Positions 1 through 10,590 of a stretch of 64,000 nt of DNA are shown here, one piece after another. The first letter of the stretch is position 1. The number at the start of each line of letters is the position of its first letter. The translations under genes and the position numbers were made by a program. The DNA comes from Arachis hypogaea (taxonomy: Eukaryota > Streptophyta > Magnoliopsida > Fabales > Fabaceae): contig NC_092048.1 in the NCBI RefSeq assembly GCF_003086295.3, positions 108,144,276 through 108,208,275 of the forward strand. The letters are read 5' to 3'. Below the pieces are notes generated by a model. It saw only the letters and a program-made list of their open reading frames with translations, made no database searches and was not told where the DNA came from.

Positions 1-1802
1 GCCTACAGGCGTTTGAAACGCTGAAAGCTAAGCTGGTCACAGCACCAATCATTTCTGCACCAGACTGGACATTGCCATTTGAGTTAATGTGTGATGCCAG
101 TGATCATGCCATTGGTGCAGTACTGGGACAGAGGCATGACAAGCTTCTGCATGTCATTTATTATGCCAGTCGCGTTTTAAATGATGCCCAGAAAAATTAC
201 ACAACCACAGAAAAGGAATTACTTGCAGTGGTTTACGCCATTGACAAGTTCAGATCCTACTTAGTAGGATCAAAGGTGATTGTGTACACTGACCATGCTG
301 CTCTTAAGTATCTACTCACAAAGCAGGATTCAAAACCCAGGCTCATCAGATGGGTATTGCTTCTGCAAGAGTTTGATATAGAAATAAGAGACAGAAAAGG
401 GACAGAGAACCAAGTAGCTGATCATCTGTCCCGGATAGAGCCAGTGGAAGGGACGTCCCTCCCCTTCCTTGAAATCTCTGAGACATTCCCTGATGAGCAT
501 CTATTTGCCATTCAGGAAGCACCATGGTTTGCCGATATTACAAACTATAAAGCTGCAAGGTTCATACCCAAGGAGTACAATAGAATACAAAAAAAGAAAC
601 TAATTACTGATGCAAAGTACTACTTGTGGGATGCGCCCTATCTCTTTAAGAGATGTGCAGACGGAATTATCCGTAGGTGTGTCCCCAGAGAGGAAGCACA
701 GAGAATCTTATGGCATTGCCATGGATCTCAATATGGAGGTCATTTCGGAGGTGAGCGAACAGCCACCAAGGTCCTCCAATGTGGCTTCTATTGGCCCACA
801 CTCTATAAAGATTCCCGAGAGTTTGTACGTAATTGTGACAGTTGCCAAAGAGCTGGTAATCTGCCTCATGGTTACGCCATGCTTCAACAAGGAATCTTGG
901 AAATAGAGTTGTTTGATGTATGGGGAATTGACTTCATGGGACCTTTCCCACCATCATACTCAAACACTTATATTCTGGTGGCAGTTGACTATGTATCAAA
1001 ATGGGTTGAGGCTATTGCCACACCCACCAATGATACTAAAACAGTGCTGAAGTTCCTCCAGAAATATATCTTTAGCAGGTTTGGTGTCCCTAGAGTGTTA
1101 ATCAGTGATGGGGGCACTCACTTCTGCAATAAACAGCTTTACTCTGCCATGGTTCGGTATGGAATTCGCCACAAGGTGGCCACTCCATATCATCCACAAA
1201 CCAATGGGCAGGCTGAAGTCTCTAACAGAGAATTAAAGAGAATCCTGGAACGGACAGTAAATACCCGTAGAAAGGATTGGACAAGGAGCTTGGATGATGC
1301 TCTGTGGGCTTACAGAACAGCATTCAAGACCCCTATAGGGACCTCTCCATACCAACTCGTGTATGGTAAGGCATGCCACTTGCCCGTGGAACTGGAACAT
1401 AAGGCCTACTGGGCAACCAGATTCCTAAACTTAGATGCCAAATTAGCAGGAGAAAAACGATTGCTCCAGCTAAATGAGCTAGAGGAATTCAGATTCACAG
1501 CTTTCGAAAATGCCAAGCTTTATAAAGAAAAATCAAAAAAATGGCATGACAGAAAGCTGTCATCTAGAATCTTTGAACCAGGACAGAAGGTCCTGTTGTT
1601 TAACTCTAGACTCAGGCTATTCCCCGGGAAACTGAAGTCCCGGTAGAGGGGACCATACGTGATTACAAGTTTGTCACCATATGGTTATGTGGAGCTTCAA
1701 GATATTGATTCTGATAAGAAGTTCATTGTCAATGGACAGAGAATCAAGCATTATCTTGAAGGCAACACTGAGCAAGAATGCTCAAGGCTGAAGCTAGATT
1801 GA
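1..1802 (+). pseudogene. Element 1 pol: RNase H and integrase, one in-frame stop near the C-terminus
   Basis: The frame is open from the window edge (position 3) and ends at TGA 1800-1802. It is broken by TAG at 1644-1646, where the family normally has Trp (TGG to TAG), about 52 codons before the end. RNase H is recognised from [14 protein letters not shown] near 90-130, the TEKELLAVV segment and the YTDHAAL segment. Integrase follows with an HHCC zinc finger ([11 protein letters not shown] .. CDSCQRAG, about 710-860) and a DD35E core: D in WGIDFMGP (about 930), D in LISDGGTHF (about 1100) and E in [11 protein letters not shown] (about 1215). The tail after the stop reads RGPYVITSLSPYG, the usual end of Ty3 integrases. 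Integrase joins element cDNA to host DNA in the nucleus; this copy would lose its tail. Confidence 0.92.
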
Positions 1803-2783
1803 AAGCTCAGCAAAGTCCAGCTAAAGACAATAAAGAAGCGCTTGCTGGGAGGCAACCCAGCCATGGGGCAACAGTCCTCTAAGCATTTTTGCCCTATTTT
1901 TATTTTTATTTGTTTATATAAAGTTCACTGACACTAAGGTACAAAGTCATTTGTATAAGTTTACAGGGTTACAGAAGGAATCAGCACACAAAACAGAGTA
2001 AAAGAGCTCAATGGCAAGAAAACGCCAGTAAAGGGGCATTTTGGGCGTTCAGCGCCCAAAATGGGCATCCACTGGGCGCTGAACGCCAGTAATGGCAGCA
2101 TTTGGGCGTTCAACGCCAGAAATGGCCACCCACTGGGCGTTGAACGCCAGGAATGGCAGCAACTGGGCGCTGAACGCCCAGGAGATCAGCATTTGGGCGC
2201 TGAACGCCCAAAACAGGCAGTGTTTGGGCGTTCAAACGCCAGGAGGACAGGGAGGAGCCAAATCCAGTAATCCCACACGTATTTCCATTTCAATTTCAAA
2301 ATTTTTGCTTCAATGCATGATTTTTACATGAACATATCAAGAACCTTGATTTCTAAAATCCTTAATTTCTAAAAATCCATCTTTCCAAATTCAACCCAAC
2401 TCTTTTCAAAATCTTTTCTGAAAAATCTATCTTTTTCAAAATCTATCTTTTTCACTCAAAAATCTTTTCAACTAATCCATATCTTTTTCAATATCTTTTT
2501 CATATTATCTTTTTCAAAATCCAGAATTATCTTTTTCAAAAATCTATCCTATCTTTTCAAAATTAAACTATATCTTCTATCTTATCTTTTTCAACTCAAT
2601 CTTTCTATCTTATCTCCTCCAATTTTTCGAAAAATCCACCCCCCCTTTAAATTGGGTTCGGCCTCCCCCCTCCTTCATCAACAAGTGCTACTCAATCTCC
2701 TTCTATCCCTCTCCTTTCTTTTCTTTTGCTTGAGGACAAGCAAACCTCTAAGTTTGGTGTGTTTTTCCGAGATCACTAAGATC
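1803..2783 (+). repeat. Non-coding spacer with tandem palindromes GGCGTTNAACGCC
   Basis: Between pol and the next ORF, 2040-2255 carries about seven copies of a roughly 32 bp unit built on the palindrome TTGGGCGTTCAACGCCA and variants (GGGCGCTGAACGCCC). These can fold into short stems. Short open frames at 2061-2331 only translate the repeat and are not taken as genes. From about 2340 to 2640 the sequence is a pyrimidine-rich tract of ATCTTTTTC-like repeats. The hairpin TTGCTTG-AGGA-CAAGCAA and AAGTTTGGTGT follow at 2726-2760. Confidence 0.85.
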
Positions 2784-3905
2784 ATGGCTCCCAAAGGGAA
2801 ACAATACACTCCTAGAGGCAAGAAAGAGAGTGTTCCAAAACCACTTTGGAATCAAGGGAAGTTCTTATCTAAAGAACATTCAGACCATTATCTTAAAGTA
2901 ATGGGTCTGAGATCAGTGATCCCGGAAGTTAGATTCGATCTGAAAGAAGATGAATATCCGGAGATCCAGGAGCAAATTCGAATCAGGAACTGGGAAGTCC
3001 TAGCTAATCCTGAAATGAAAGTAGGAAGGAACATGGTCCAGGAGTTCTATGCTAATATGTGGCAGACTGACAAGCAAAGACTATCTGGAACAGCCTGCTA
3101 CGAATTCAAGACCATGGTCAGAGGAAAGATTGTTCATACCACCCCTGACAAGATCAGAGAGATATTAAAGCTACCTCAGCTAAAGGATGATCCAGACTCC
3201 TTCAACAGGAGGATGATGAGAGTAGAAATTGGCCTGGATAAGATTCTAGAGGACATCTGTATCCCTGAAGCCAGGTGGACCACCAACACAAAGGGCGTTC
3301 CAAATCAACTCAAGAGGGAGGATCTCAAACCAGTTGCCAGAGGATGGCTGGACTTCATTGGGCGTTCTCTGTTGCCCACCAGCAACCGTTCTGAAGTCAC
3401 AGTTAAAAGAGCAGTGATGATTCATTGCATCATGATGGGAAAGGAAGTGGAGGTTCATCAGCTGATTTCAACAGAGCTCTATAAGATTGCTAACAAAAAT
3501 TCAAGAGAGGCCAGGTTGGCTTATTCAAGCGTGATTTCTCTGCTATGCAAGGACGCTGGAGTCAAGATGGGAATAACTGAATATATCCTAATTGAAAAGT
3601 CAATCACCAAAGCATCAATGGAGAGACAACAAGCACAGGAGGAACATATCAAGAAGAGAGCACAGGAATTCCTCCCAAAGATTCCTCAAGCAGAATATTG
3701 GGACTATCTTGAGACGTCTGTCAACAAGATACAGGAAGCTATGGAGCAAATAATAAAACAACAGAAGGAACACAGTCAAATGCTGACCCATATGCTCAAA
3801 GAACAAGAGGAGCAGGGACGTGACTTAAGGGAACTGAAGCGCCAAAAATCTTCTGTGATACCAAGTCTCCCAAGGATCAGAGGAACCCCCATACCCCCAG
3901 AATAA
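2784..3905 (+). CDS. Element 1 extra ORF after pol (env-position ORF, plant transposon protein family)
   Basis: This is an intact 373-residue ORF starting MAPKGKQYTPRGKK. ATG 2784 is the first ATG of the frame; the frame is open further upstream (2652) but without an ATG there. The protein is basic at the N-terminus, mixed alpha-helical in the middle, and ends in a Glu/Gln/Lys-rich coiled-coil-like tail (about residues 270-350, QAQEEHIKKR .. LKEQEEQGRDLREL). I see no transmembrane segment or signal peptide from ATG 2784. It resembles the 'putative plant transposon protein' family (I recall Pfam PF20167) common in legume Athila-type elements. Its position matches the env-like gene of Athila/Calypso elements, but no envelope function can be read from the sequence. 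It is undamaged although pol upstream has a stop. Confidence 0.8.
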   Translation: MAPKGKQYTPRGKKESVPKPLWNQGKFLSKEHSDHYLKVMGLRSVIPEVRFDLKEDEYPEIQEQIRIRNWEVLANPEMKVGRNMVQEFYANMWQTDKQRLSGTACYEFKTMVRGKIVHTTPDKIREILKLPQLKDDPDSFNRRMMRVEIGLDKILEDICIPEARWTTNTKGVPNQLKREDLKPVARGWLDFIGRSLLPTSNRSEVTVKRAVMIHCIMMGKEVEVHQLISTELYKIANKNSREARLAYSSVISLLCKDAGVKMGITEYILIEKSITKASMERQQAQEEHIKKRAQEFLPKIPQAEYWDYLETSVNKIQEAMEQIIKQQKEHSQMLTHMLKEQEEQGRDLRELKRQKSSVIPSLPRIRGTPIPPE

Positions 3906-4998
3906 AGGTTGTTAATTTCCAATTTCTGCCTTAACTCTGTGAAAGTGTCCTTATAAAAGTACCTTAGGAGTCATATAGTAGTAGTTAGTATCTATTTTGA
4001 TTTTATCTCCAATTAAGCTATAGTTTATTTTTCTCATCATCATTAAACATGAATAAAATAGTAGATCTTTTGAATAAGAAGCAATAAAATCTCGAGTTTA
4101 AATAAAACAAAATTCTAATTGGTTAAATGTGGTGGCAATGCTTTCTGTCTTCTGAATGAATGCTTGAACAGTGCATATGTCTTTTGAATTTGTTGTTTAA
4201 GACTGTTAAATATGTTGGCTCTTGAAAGAATAATGAACATGAGACATGTTATTGATAATCTGAAAAATCATAAAAATGATTCTTGAAGCAAGAAAAAGCA
4301 GCAAAGAACAAAGCTTGCAGAAAAAAAAAAGAAAGAAAGAAAAAGAAAAAGCAAGCAGAAAAAGCCAATAACCCTTAAAACCAAAAGGCAAGGGCAAAAA
4401 AAAAGGGATCCCAAGGCTTTGAGCATCAGTGGATAGGAGGGCCTAAAGGAATAAAATCCTGGTCTGAGCGGCTAAACCAAGCTGTCCCTAACCATGTGCT
4501 TGTGGCGTGAAGGTGTCAAGTGAAAACTTGAGACTGAGCGGTTAAAGTCAAGGTCCAAGTGAAAAGAAGAGTGTGCTTAAGAACTCTGGACACCTCTAAT
4601 TGGGGACTTTAGCAAAGCTGAGTCACAATCTGAAAAGGTTCACCCAATTATGTGTCTGTGGCATTTATGTATCCGGTGGTAATACTGGAAAACAAAGTGC
4701 TTAGGGCCACGGCCAAGACTCATAAAGAAGCTGTGTTCAAGAATCATCACACTGAACTAAGAAAATCAATAACACTATCTGAATTCTGAGTTCCTATAGA
4801 TGCCAATCACTCTGAGCTTCAATGGATAAAGTGAGATGCCAAAACTGTTCAGAAGCAAAAAGCTACTAGCCCCGCTCATCTAATTAGAATCTGAGCTTCA
4901 TTCAAAAACTCTGAGATACTATTGCTTCTCAACCTATTAGTCTTCTATTTTATTTGTCTAGTTGCTTGAGGACAAGCAACAGTTTAAGTTTGGTGTTG
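3906..4998 (+). other. Element 1 3' untranslated internal region and LTR-proximal hairpin
   Basis: No coding sequence was seen. The stretch holds an A-rich tract (4320-4400) and a segment (about 4499-4998) that recurs almost unchanged at 15586-16077 in element 4. It ends with the perfect stem TTGCTTG / CAAGCAA (4962-4979) followed by TTTAAGTTTGGTGTTG directly before the LTR, where the plus-strand primer (polypurine tract) is expected. Confidence 0.75.
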
Positions 4999-6573
4999 TG
5001 ATGAGCGGATATTTTATACGCTTTTTGGGGATAATTTCATATAGTTTTGAGTATGTTTTAGTTAGTTTTTAGTCTATTTCTAGTAGTTTTTAGGAAAAAT
5101 TCATATTTCTGGACTTTACTATGATTTGTGTGTTTTTTTGTAATTTCAGGTATTTTTCTGGCTGAAATTGAAGGAGCTGAGCAAAAATCTGATTCAGGCT
5201 GAAAAAGGACTGCTGATGCTGTTGGATTCTGACCTCCCTGCACTCAAAGTGGATTTTCTGGAGCTACACAACTTGAAATGGCATGCTTCCAATTGCGTTG
5301 GAAAGTAGACATCCAGGGCTTTCCAGAAATATATAATAGTCCATACTTTGCATAAGGATAGACGACGTAAACTGGCGTTCAACGCCAGTTCTCTGCCCAA
5401 TTCTGGCGTCCAGCGCCAGAAAAGGATCAAAAACTGGAGTTGAACGCCCAAACTAGCATAAAAACTGGCGTTCAACTCCACAAATGGCCTCTGCACGTGA
5501 ATTGCTTAAAGTCTCAGCCCCAGCACGCACCAAGTGGGCCCCAGCACACCAAGTGGGCCCCAGAAGTGGATCTCTGCATCATCCATCATAGTCCACTCGT
5601 ATTTTGTAACCCTAGGCTACTAGTTTAGTATTTAAACAACTTTTAGAAACTTATTCTGTATCTCATGACATTTCAGATCTAAACTTTGTATTCTCTGACG
5701 GCATGAGTCTCTAAACCCCATTGTTGGGGGTGAGGAGCTCTGCTGTGTCTCAATGAATTAATGCAAGTATTCCTGTTTTCCATTCAAACACGCTTGTTCC
5801 TATCTAAGATGTTCATTCGCGCTTAACTATGATGAAGGTGATGATCCGTGACATTCATCACCTTCCTCAAACCATGAACGTGTGCCTGACAACCACCTCC
5901 GTTCTATATCCGATTGAATGAGTATCTCTTAGATTCTTTAATCAGAATCTCCGTGGTATAAGCTAGAACTGATGGCAGCATTCATGAGAATCCGGAAAGT
6001 CTAAACCTTGTCTGTGGTATTCCGAGTAGGATTCAAGGATTGAATGACTGTGACGAGCTTCAAACTCCTGAAGGCTGGGCGTTAGTGACAGATGCAAAAG
6101 GATAGTAAATCCTATTCCAACCGGATCGAGAACCAACCGGTGATTAGCCATGCTGTGACAGAGCGCGTGAGCATAGTTTTCACTGGAAGGATGGAAGGTA
6201 GCCATTGACAACGGTGATCCACCAACACACAGCTTGCCATAGGAGGACGTGCGTGCGTGAATCAGAAGACAGAGGAAAGCAGAGATTCAGAAGACAAAGC
6301 ATCTCCAAAACTCCAACATATTCTCCATTACTACACAACATGTAACTTTTAATTTATGCTCTACTGGTTATTCATAATTCAACTGATAAACATAATTGAC
6401 TTCCTGACTAAGATTTACAAGATAACCATAGATTGCTTTAAACCAACAATCTCTGTGGGATTCGACCCTTACTCACGTAAGGTATTACTTGGACGACCCA
6501 GTGCACTTGCTGGTTAGTTGTGCGAAGTTGTAAGAGAGTAATGTGAACAGTAACATTACAATTTCGTGCACCA
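4999..6573 (+). repeat. Element 1 3' LTR (1575 bp)
   Basis: It begins TGATGAGCGGATA and ends CGTGCACCA. It shares its layout with LTRs at 10591-12127 (reverse) and 16078-17781. Several GGCGTTCAACGCC-type palindromes lie at about 5370-5490. The end motif (GACGACCCAGTGCACTTGCTGG .. CGTGCACCA) matches the LTR end that borders the tRNA-Asp primer site in element 2. The exact start could be a few bases earlier, because TG also occurs at 4991 and 4995. Confidence 0.88.
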
Positions 6574-8613
6574 AACCTCCTATAGAATCCTGCATGCCCC
6601 AGAAAGCTTCTGATTGCCTTAACATTGGCAGGTGGTGGTAATTTTTTAATTACCTCTATTTTTGCTTGATCTACCTCTATTCCCTTGTTTGAGATTTTAT
6701 GCCCAAGAACAATGCCTTCAGTCACCATGAAGTGACATTTTTCCCAGTTTAAAACTAGGTTGGTCTCTTGGCATCTTTTCAGAACAAGTTTCAGGTGATC
6801 AAGACAGGAGCTGAATGAGTCTCCATATACTGAGAAGTCATCCATGAAGACTTCCAGAAATTTTTCCACCATATCAGAGAAAATAGAGAGCATGCATCTC
6901 TGGAAGGTTGCAGGCGCATTACACAGCCCAAATGGCATCCTTCTATAAGCAAACACTCCGGATGGACATGTGAATGCTGTTTTCTCTTGATCCTGAGGAT
7001 CTACTGCAATCTGGTTATAGCCTGAGTAGCCGTCCAAAAAGCAGTAATAATCATGACCTGTTAGTCTTTCTAGCATCTGGTCTATGAATGGTAAAGGAAA
7101 ATGATCCTTTCTGGTGGCTGTATTGAGCCTTCTGTAGTCAATACACATGCGCCACCCTATAACTGTTCTTGTAGGAACCAGTTCATTTTTTTCATTATGA
7201 ATCACTGTCATGTCTCCCTTTTTTGGGACGACTTGGACAGGGCTCACCCAGGGGCTATCAGAAATAGGATAAATAATCCCAGCCTCTAGTAATTTGGTGA
7301 CCTCTTTCTGCACCACTTCCTTCATGGCTGGATTTAGCCGTCTCTGTGGTTGAACCACTGGTTTAGCATTATCCTCCAATAAGATTTTGTGCATGCATCT
7401 AGCTGGGCTTATGCCCTTAAGGTCACCTATGGACCACCCAAGAGCTGTCTTGTGTGTCCTTAGCACTTGAATAAGTGCTTCCTCTTCCTGTGAATTTAAG
7501 GCAGAGCTTATGATCACTGGAAAAGTGTCACCTTCTCCCAGAAATACATATTTCAAGGATGGTGGTAATGGCTTGAGCTCGGGTTTAGGAGGTTTTTCTT
7601 CTTCCAGAAGAAATTTTAGAGGCTCTTTCATGTCCTCTGAATCCTCTAAATCAGGCTGAACATCTTTAAAGATATTTTCCAACTCTGATTCGAGACTCTC
7701 AGCCATGTTGATCTCTTCTACCAAAGAGTCAATAAGATCAACTTTCATGCAGTCTTTTGATGTGTCAGGATGCTACATGGCTTTGACAGCGTTCAACTTA
7801 AACACATCATCATTGACTCTCAGGGTTATTTTCCCCTGTTGGACGTCAATGAGGGATCGTCCAGTTGTTAGGAAGGGTCTTCCTAGAATGAGAGTAGCAC
7901 TCTTGTGCTCCTCCATTTCCAGCACAACAAAGTCAGTGGGAAAGGCGAATGGCCCAACTCTGACAATCATGTCTTCAATCACGCCTGATGGGTATTTAGT
8001 GGAGCCATCAGCAAGTTGGAGACATATCCGGGTTGGTTTAACTTCTTCAGTTAAGCCAAGCTTTCTGATAGTGGATGCAGGTATTAGGTTGATGCTTGCC
8101 CCAAGATCGCATAAAGCTGTCTTGGTGCATTGACCTTCTAATATGCATGGTATCAGAAAACTCCCAGGGTCTTTAAGCTTTTCAGGACAGAATGACTGCA
8201 CTGCATTCTTCAGTGAGGAGAACTCTTTCTGTTTCTCTCCAATCCTTTTTATGACTCAAGATCTCTTTCATGAACTTGGCATAAGAAGGTATTTGCTCAA
8301 GTGCTTCTGCAAATGGAATCTTTATTTCAAGAGTCCTGAGATAATCTGCAAAGCGAGCAAATTGCTTATCCTGCTCCTCTTTCCGGAGTTTTTGAGGATA
8401 AGGTATCTTGGCTTTATATTCCTCAACCTTAGTTGCTGTAGGTTTATTGCCTACAGAAGTGGTTGAAGAAGCCTTTTTAGAGGGGTTGCTTTCAGCATTT
8501 GTGTGTGTCTGATCCCTCACTGGCAATTGAGTGCCAGAGTTAGAAACTGGAGTGACGTTAGATGCCAACTCCTTGTCTGTTCCTGGCGTCTGAACGCCAG
8601 AACTGTGCCCCAT
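6574..8613 (-). pseudogene. Element 2 protease and reverse transcriptase, truncated by insertion
   Basis: The aspartic protease (8201-7773) shows the active-site-like segment CDLGASINLIPAS and ILGRPFL. An in-frame TAG at 7773-7775 separates it from the reverse transcriptase (7748 leftwards). RT landmarks are RMCIDYRRLN, HFPLPFIDQML, MPFGLCNAPATFQRCM and the catalytic VFMDDFSVYG (an FMDD form of the YxDD box). The frame stays open to 6438, but everything after GHAGFYRR at about 6574 is antisense LTR of element 1 and not part of the protein. A frameshift lies near 8182-8201 between the gag-pro linker and protease. Confidence 0.92.
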
Positions 8614-9792
8614 TTTGGGCGTTCAACGCCAGATCTTGCCCATTTTGGGCGTTCAACGCCAGATCCTTGCCTATTTCTGGCGTTGAACGCCAGTCCTGCC
8701 TTGTTTCTGGCGTTGAACGCCAGTCCTGAGCGTGGTCTGGGCGTTCAGCGCCAGCCTTCCACCAAATTTCTGGCGTTTTAGTTCCAGAATTACTTTTCCC
8801 TAGGCTCTTACTGTCCTCAGGTGAATTTTGGGTGGTTTGCTCATTTCTTAGCTTTTTGCTGCCTTGAGGTGGGGTATTTAATATTTTTCCACTTCTTAAT
8901 TGAACTGCTTGGCATTCTTCTGTTATTTGCCTTGACAGCTGCTGCTTTGTTTGCTTAAACTGTTCTTCCATATGTATATTAGCCATCCTTGTCTCTTGTA
9001 GTATATCCTTGAATTCGGCTAACTGCTTTGTTAGAAAGTCCAATTGCTGATTGAATTCAGCAGCTTGTTTTACAGGACTGAGTTCAGCAGTTGCTATTTT
9101 AACCTCTTCTTTCATGGAAGGGTCACTGCTTAGGTACAGATGCTGATTCCTGGCAACTTATCAATGAGCTCTTGAGCCTCTTCAATTGTCTTTCTCATGT
9201 GGATAGATCCACCAGCTGAGTAATCTAGAGACATCTGAGCTCCTTCAGCAAGCCCATAATAGAAGATGTCTAACTGAACCCACTCTGAAAATATTTCAGA
9301 AGGGCATTTTCATAGCATCTCTCTGTATCTCTCCCAGGCATCATAAAGAGATTCACTATCTCCTTGTTTAAAGCCTTGGATGTCCAGCCTTAGCTGTGTC
9401 ATCCGTTTTGGGGAAAAGTATTGATTCAGGAATTTTTCTGTCAGCTGTTTCCATGTCCTTATGCTGGCCTTAGGTTGGTTATTTAACCACCTCTTAGCTT
9501 GATCTTTTACAGCAAATGGAAACAGTAATAGTCTGTAGACATCCTGATCTATTTCCTTATCATGTACTGTGTCAGCAATTTGTAAAAATTGTGCCAGAAA
9601 CTCTGTAGGTTCTTCCTGTGGAAGACCGGAATACTGGCAGCTTTGCTGCACCATGATAATGAGCTGAGGATTCAACTCAAAGCTACTAACTCCAATGGAG
9701 GGTATGCAGATACTACTCCCATATGAAGCAGTAGAGGGGTTAGCATATGACCCCAGAGTCCTCCTGGACTGTTCATTTCCACTTAGATCCAT
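8558..9792 (-). pseudogene. Element 2 gag, with stop and frameshifts and a palindrome array in frame
   Basis: ATG 9790-9792 starts MDLSGNEQSRRTLGSY. A retrotransposon gag core follows (CQYSGLPQEEP, WLNNQPKASIRTW, KFLNQYFSPKRMTQLRLDIQGF). TGA follows RYREML at about 9310 (where Arg is expected), and a frameshift near 9165 breaks the stretch before the continuation at 9115. The C-terminal part (about 8590-8770) is coded by tandem GGCGTTGAACGCC palindromes, giving RSTPE / LALNAQNG peptide repeats. No CCHC zinc knuckle was seen in the remaining part. Confidence 0.88.
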
Positions 9793-10566
9793 GATGGAGA
9801 AAGTGAGATGATGTCAAATAAAAAAATTTATTTTTATTTATTTATTTATTTATTTACTTATTTAGAAAATAAATAAATTAAAATAAAGTAAAAAAATTGG
9901 TGAATATTTTCGAAAAAATTGAGGAGAGAGAAAGTGGTTAGGAAGTTTTGAAAAAGATATGATTTGGAAAAGATTTTAAATTAAAAAAAAATCTGAATTT
10001 TTAGAAAATAATTTTCGAAAATTTGTTTTAGAAATAGAGAGAAAAAATATTTTTGAATTTAGTGAGGAAAGAGAAAAACAATAAAATAGTACAAGATTTA
10101 AAATTTTTAGATCTAATACTCCTTGTTTTTGAAAATTTTGGAGGGAAAACACCAAGGAACACCAAACTTAAAAATTTTAAGATCAAGACACAAGGAAAAC
10201 TCAAGAACACTTTGAAGACTCACAAGAACACAAGAACATGAAGAAAGAACACCAAACTTAAAATTTTTAGAAAACTAACTAAAATTTTCGAAAACCCGAG
10301 GGAAATCAACAAGAAAACACTAAACTTAAAGTTTGGCACAAAATTTAATAGAGAAATTACTATTTTTGAAAATGATTTTTAAAAAGAGTATACCAAACTG
10401 CCACGGACTTAGACCAACGCTCTAGCCAATTGGGCAGTAAATGTAACACTTGTTTTGAAGAAGGATATTTTTAACCAAGAACAATAATAAGAGACTCTAA
10501 ACCAAAAAGAAAAATTTTCCTAATCTAAGCAACAAAATAAACCGTCAGTTGTTCAAACAGGACCAA
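9793..10566 (-). other. Element 2 5' leader between primer site and gag
   Basis: This is AT-rich leader with a TTTA microsatellite near 9832-9860. On the minus strand the phrase TTTAAGTTTGGTGTT or close variants occur near 10155-10172, 10240-10262 and 10310-10332. The same phrase stands next to the 3' LTR in elements 1 and 4. No ORF was accepted. Confidence 0.7.
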
Positions 10567-10584
10567 TCCCCGGCAACGGCGCCA
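10567..10584 (-). other. Element 2 primer-binding site, complementary to tRNA-Asp
   Basis: The minus strand reads TGGCGCCGTTGCCGGGGA, which pairs with the 3' end of plant tRNA-Asp (..TCCCCGGCAACGGCGCCA). It lies 6 bp from the LTR end. tRNA-Asp priming is characteristic of Athila and related Ty3/gypsy elements. Confidence 0.93.
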
Positions 10585-10590
10585 AAAACT

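Larger units (their letters stand above)
1..6573 (+). mobile_element. Element 1: 3' part of an Athila-type Ty3/gypsy LTR retrotransposon
   Basis: The window opens inside pol. In order come RNase H and integrase (to 1802), a GGCGTT..AACGCC repeat spacer, an extra ORF after pol (2784-3905), a long untranslated stretch and the 3' LTR (4999-6573). An extra ORF between integrase and the 3' LTR is typical of Athila/Calypso-type elements; the retrovirus-like peanut element FIDEL is a likely relative, from memory. The LTR abuts the minus-strand reverse transcriptase of element 2 at 6573/6574, so this is the youngest layer of the nest. The 5' half is outside the window. Confidence 0.9.

Noticed and set aside
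2061..2331. ORFs of 69 and 79 codons
   Set aside because: They are translations of the palindromic repeat array with no independent support.
2652..2783. N-terminal extension of the env-position ORF with a hydrophobic, signal-like stretch
   Set aside because: The frame is open here but has no ATG before 2784, and the text includes the TTGCTTG hairpin that also occurs in non-coding DNA. It is treated as leader.
6438..6573. Last 45 codons of the reverse transcriptase frame
   Set aside because: They are antisense LTR of element 1 read through by chance, not part of pol.
10567..10584. tRNA-Asp gene
   Set aside because: Only the 18 bases complementary to the tRNA 3' end are present. This is a primer-binding site.
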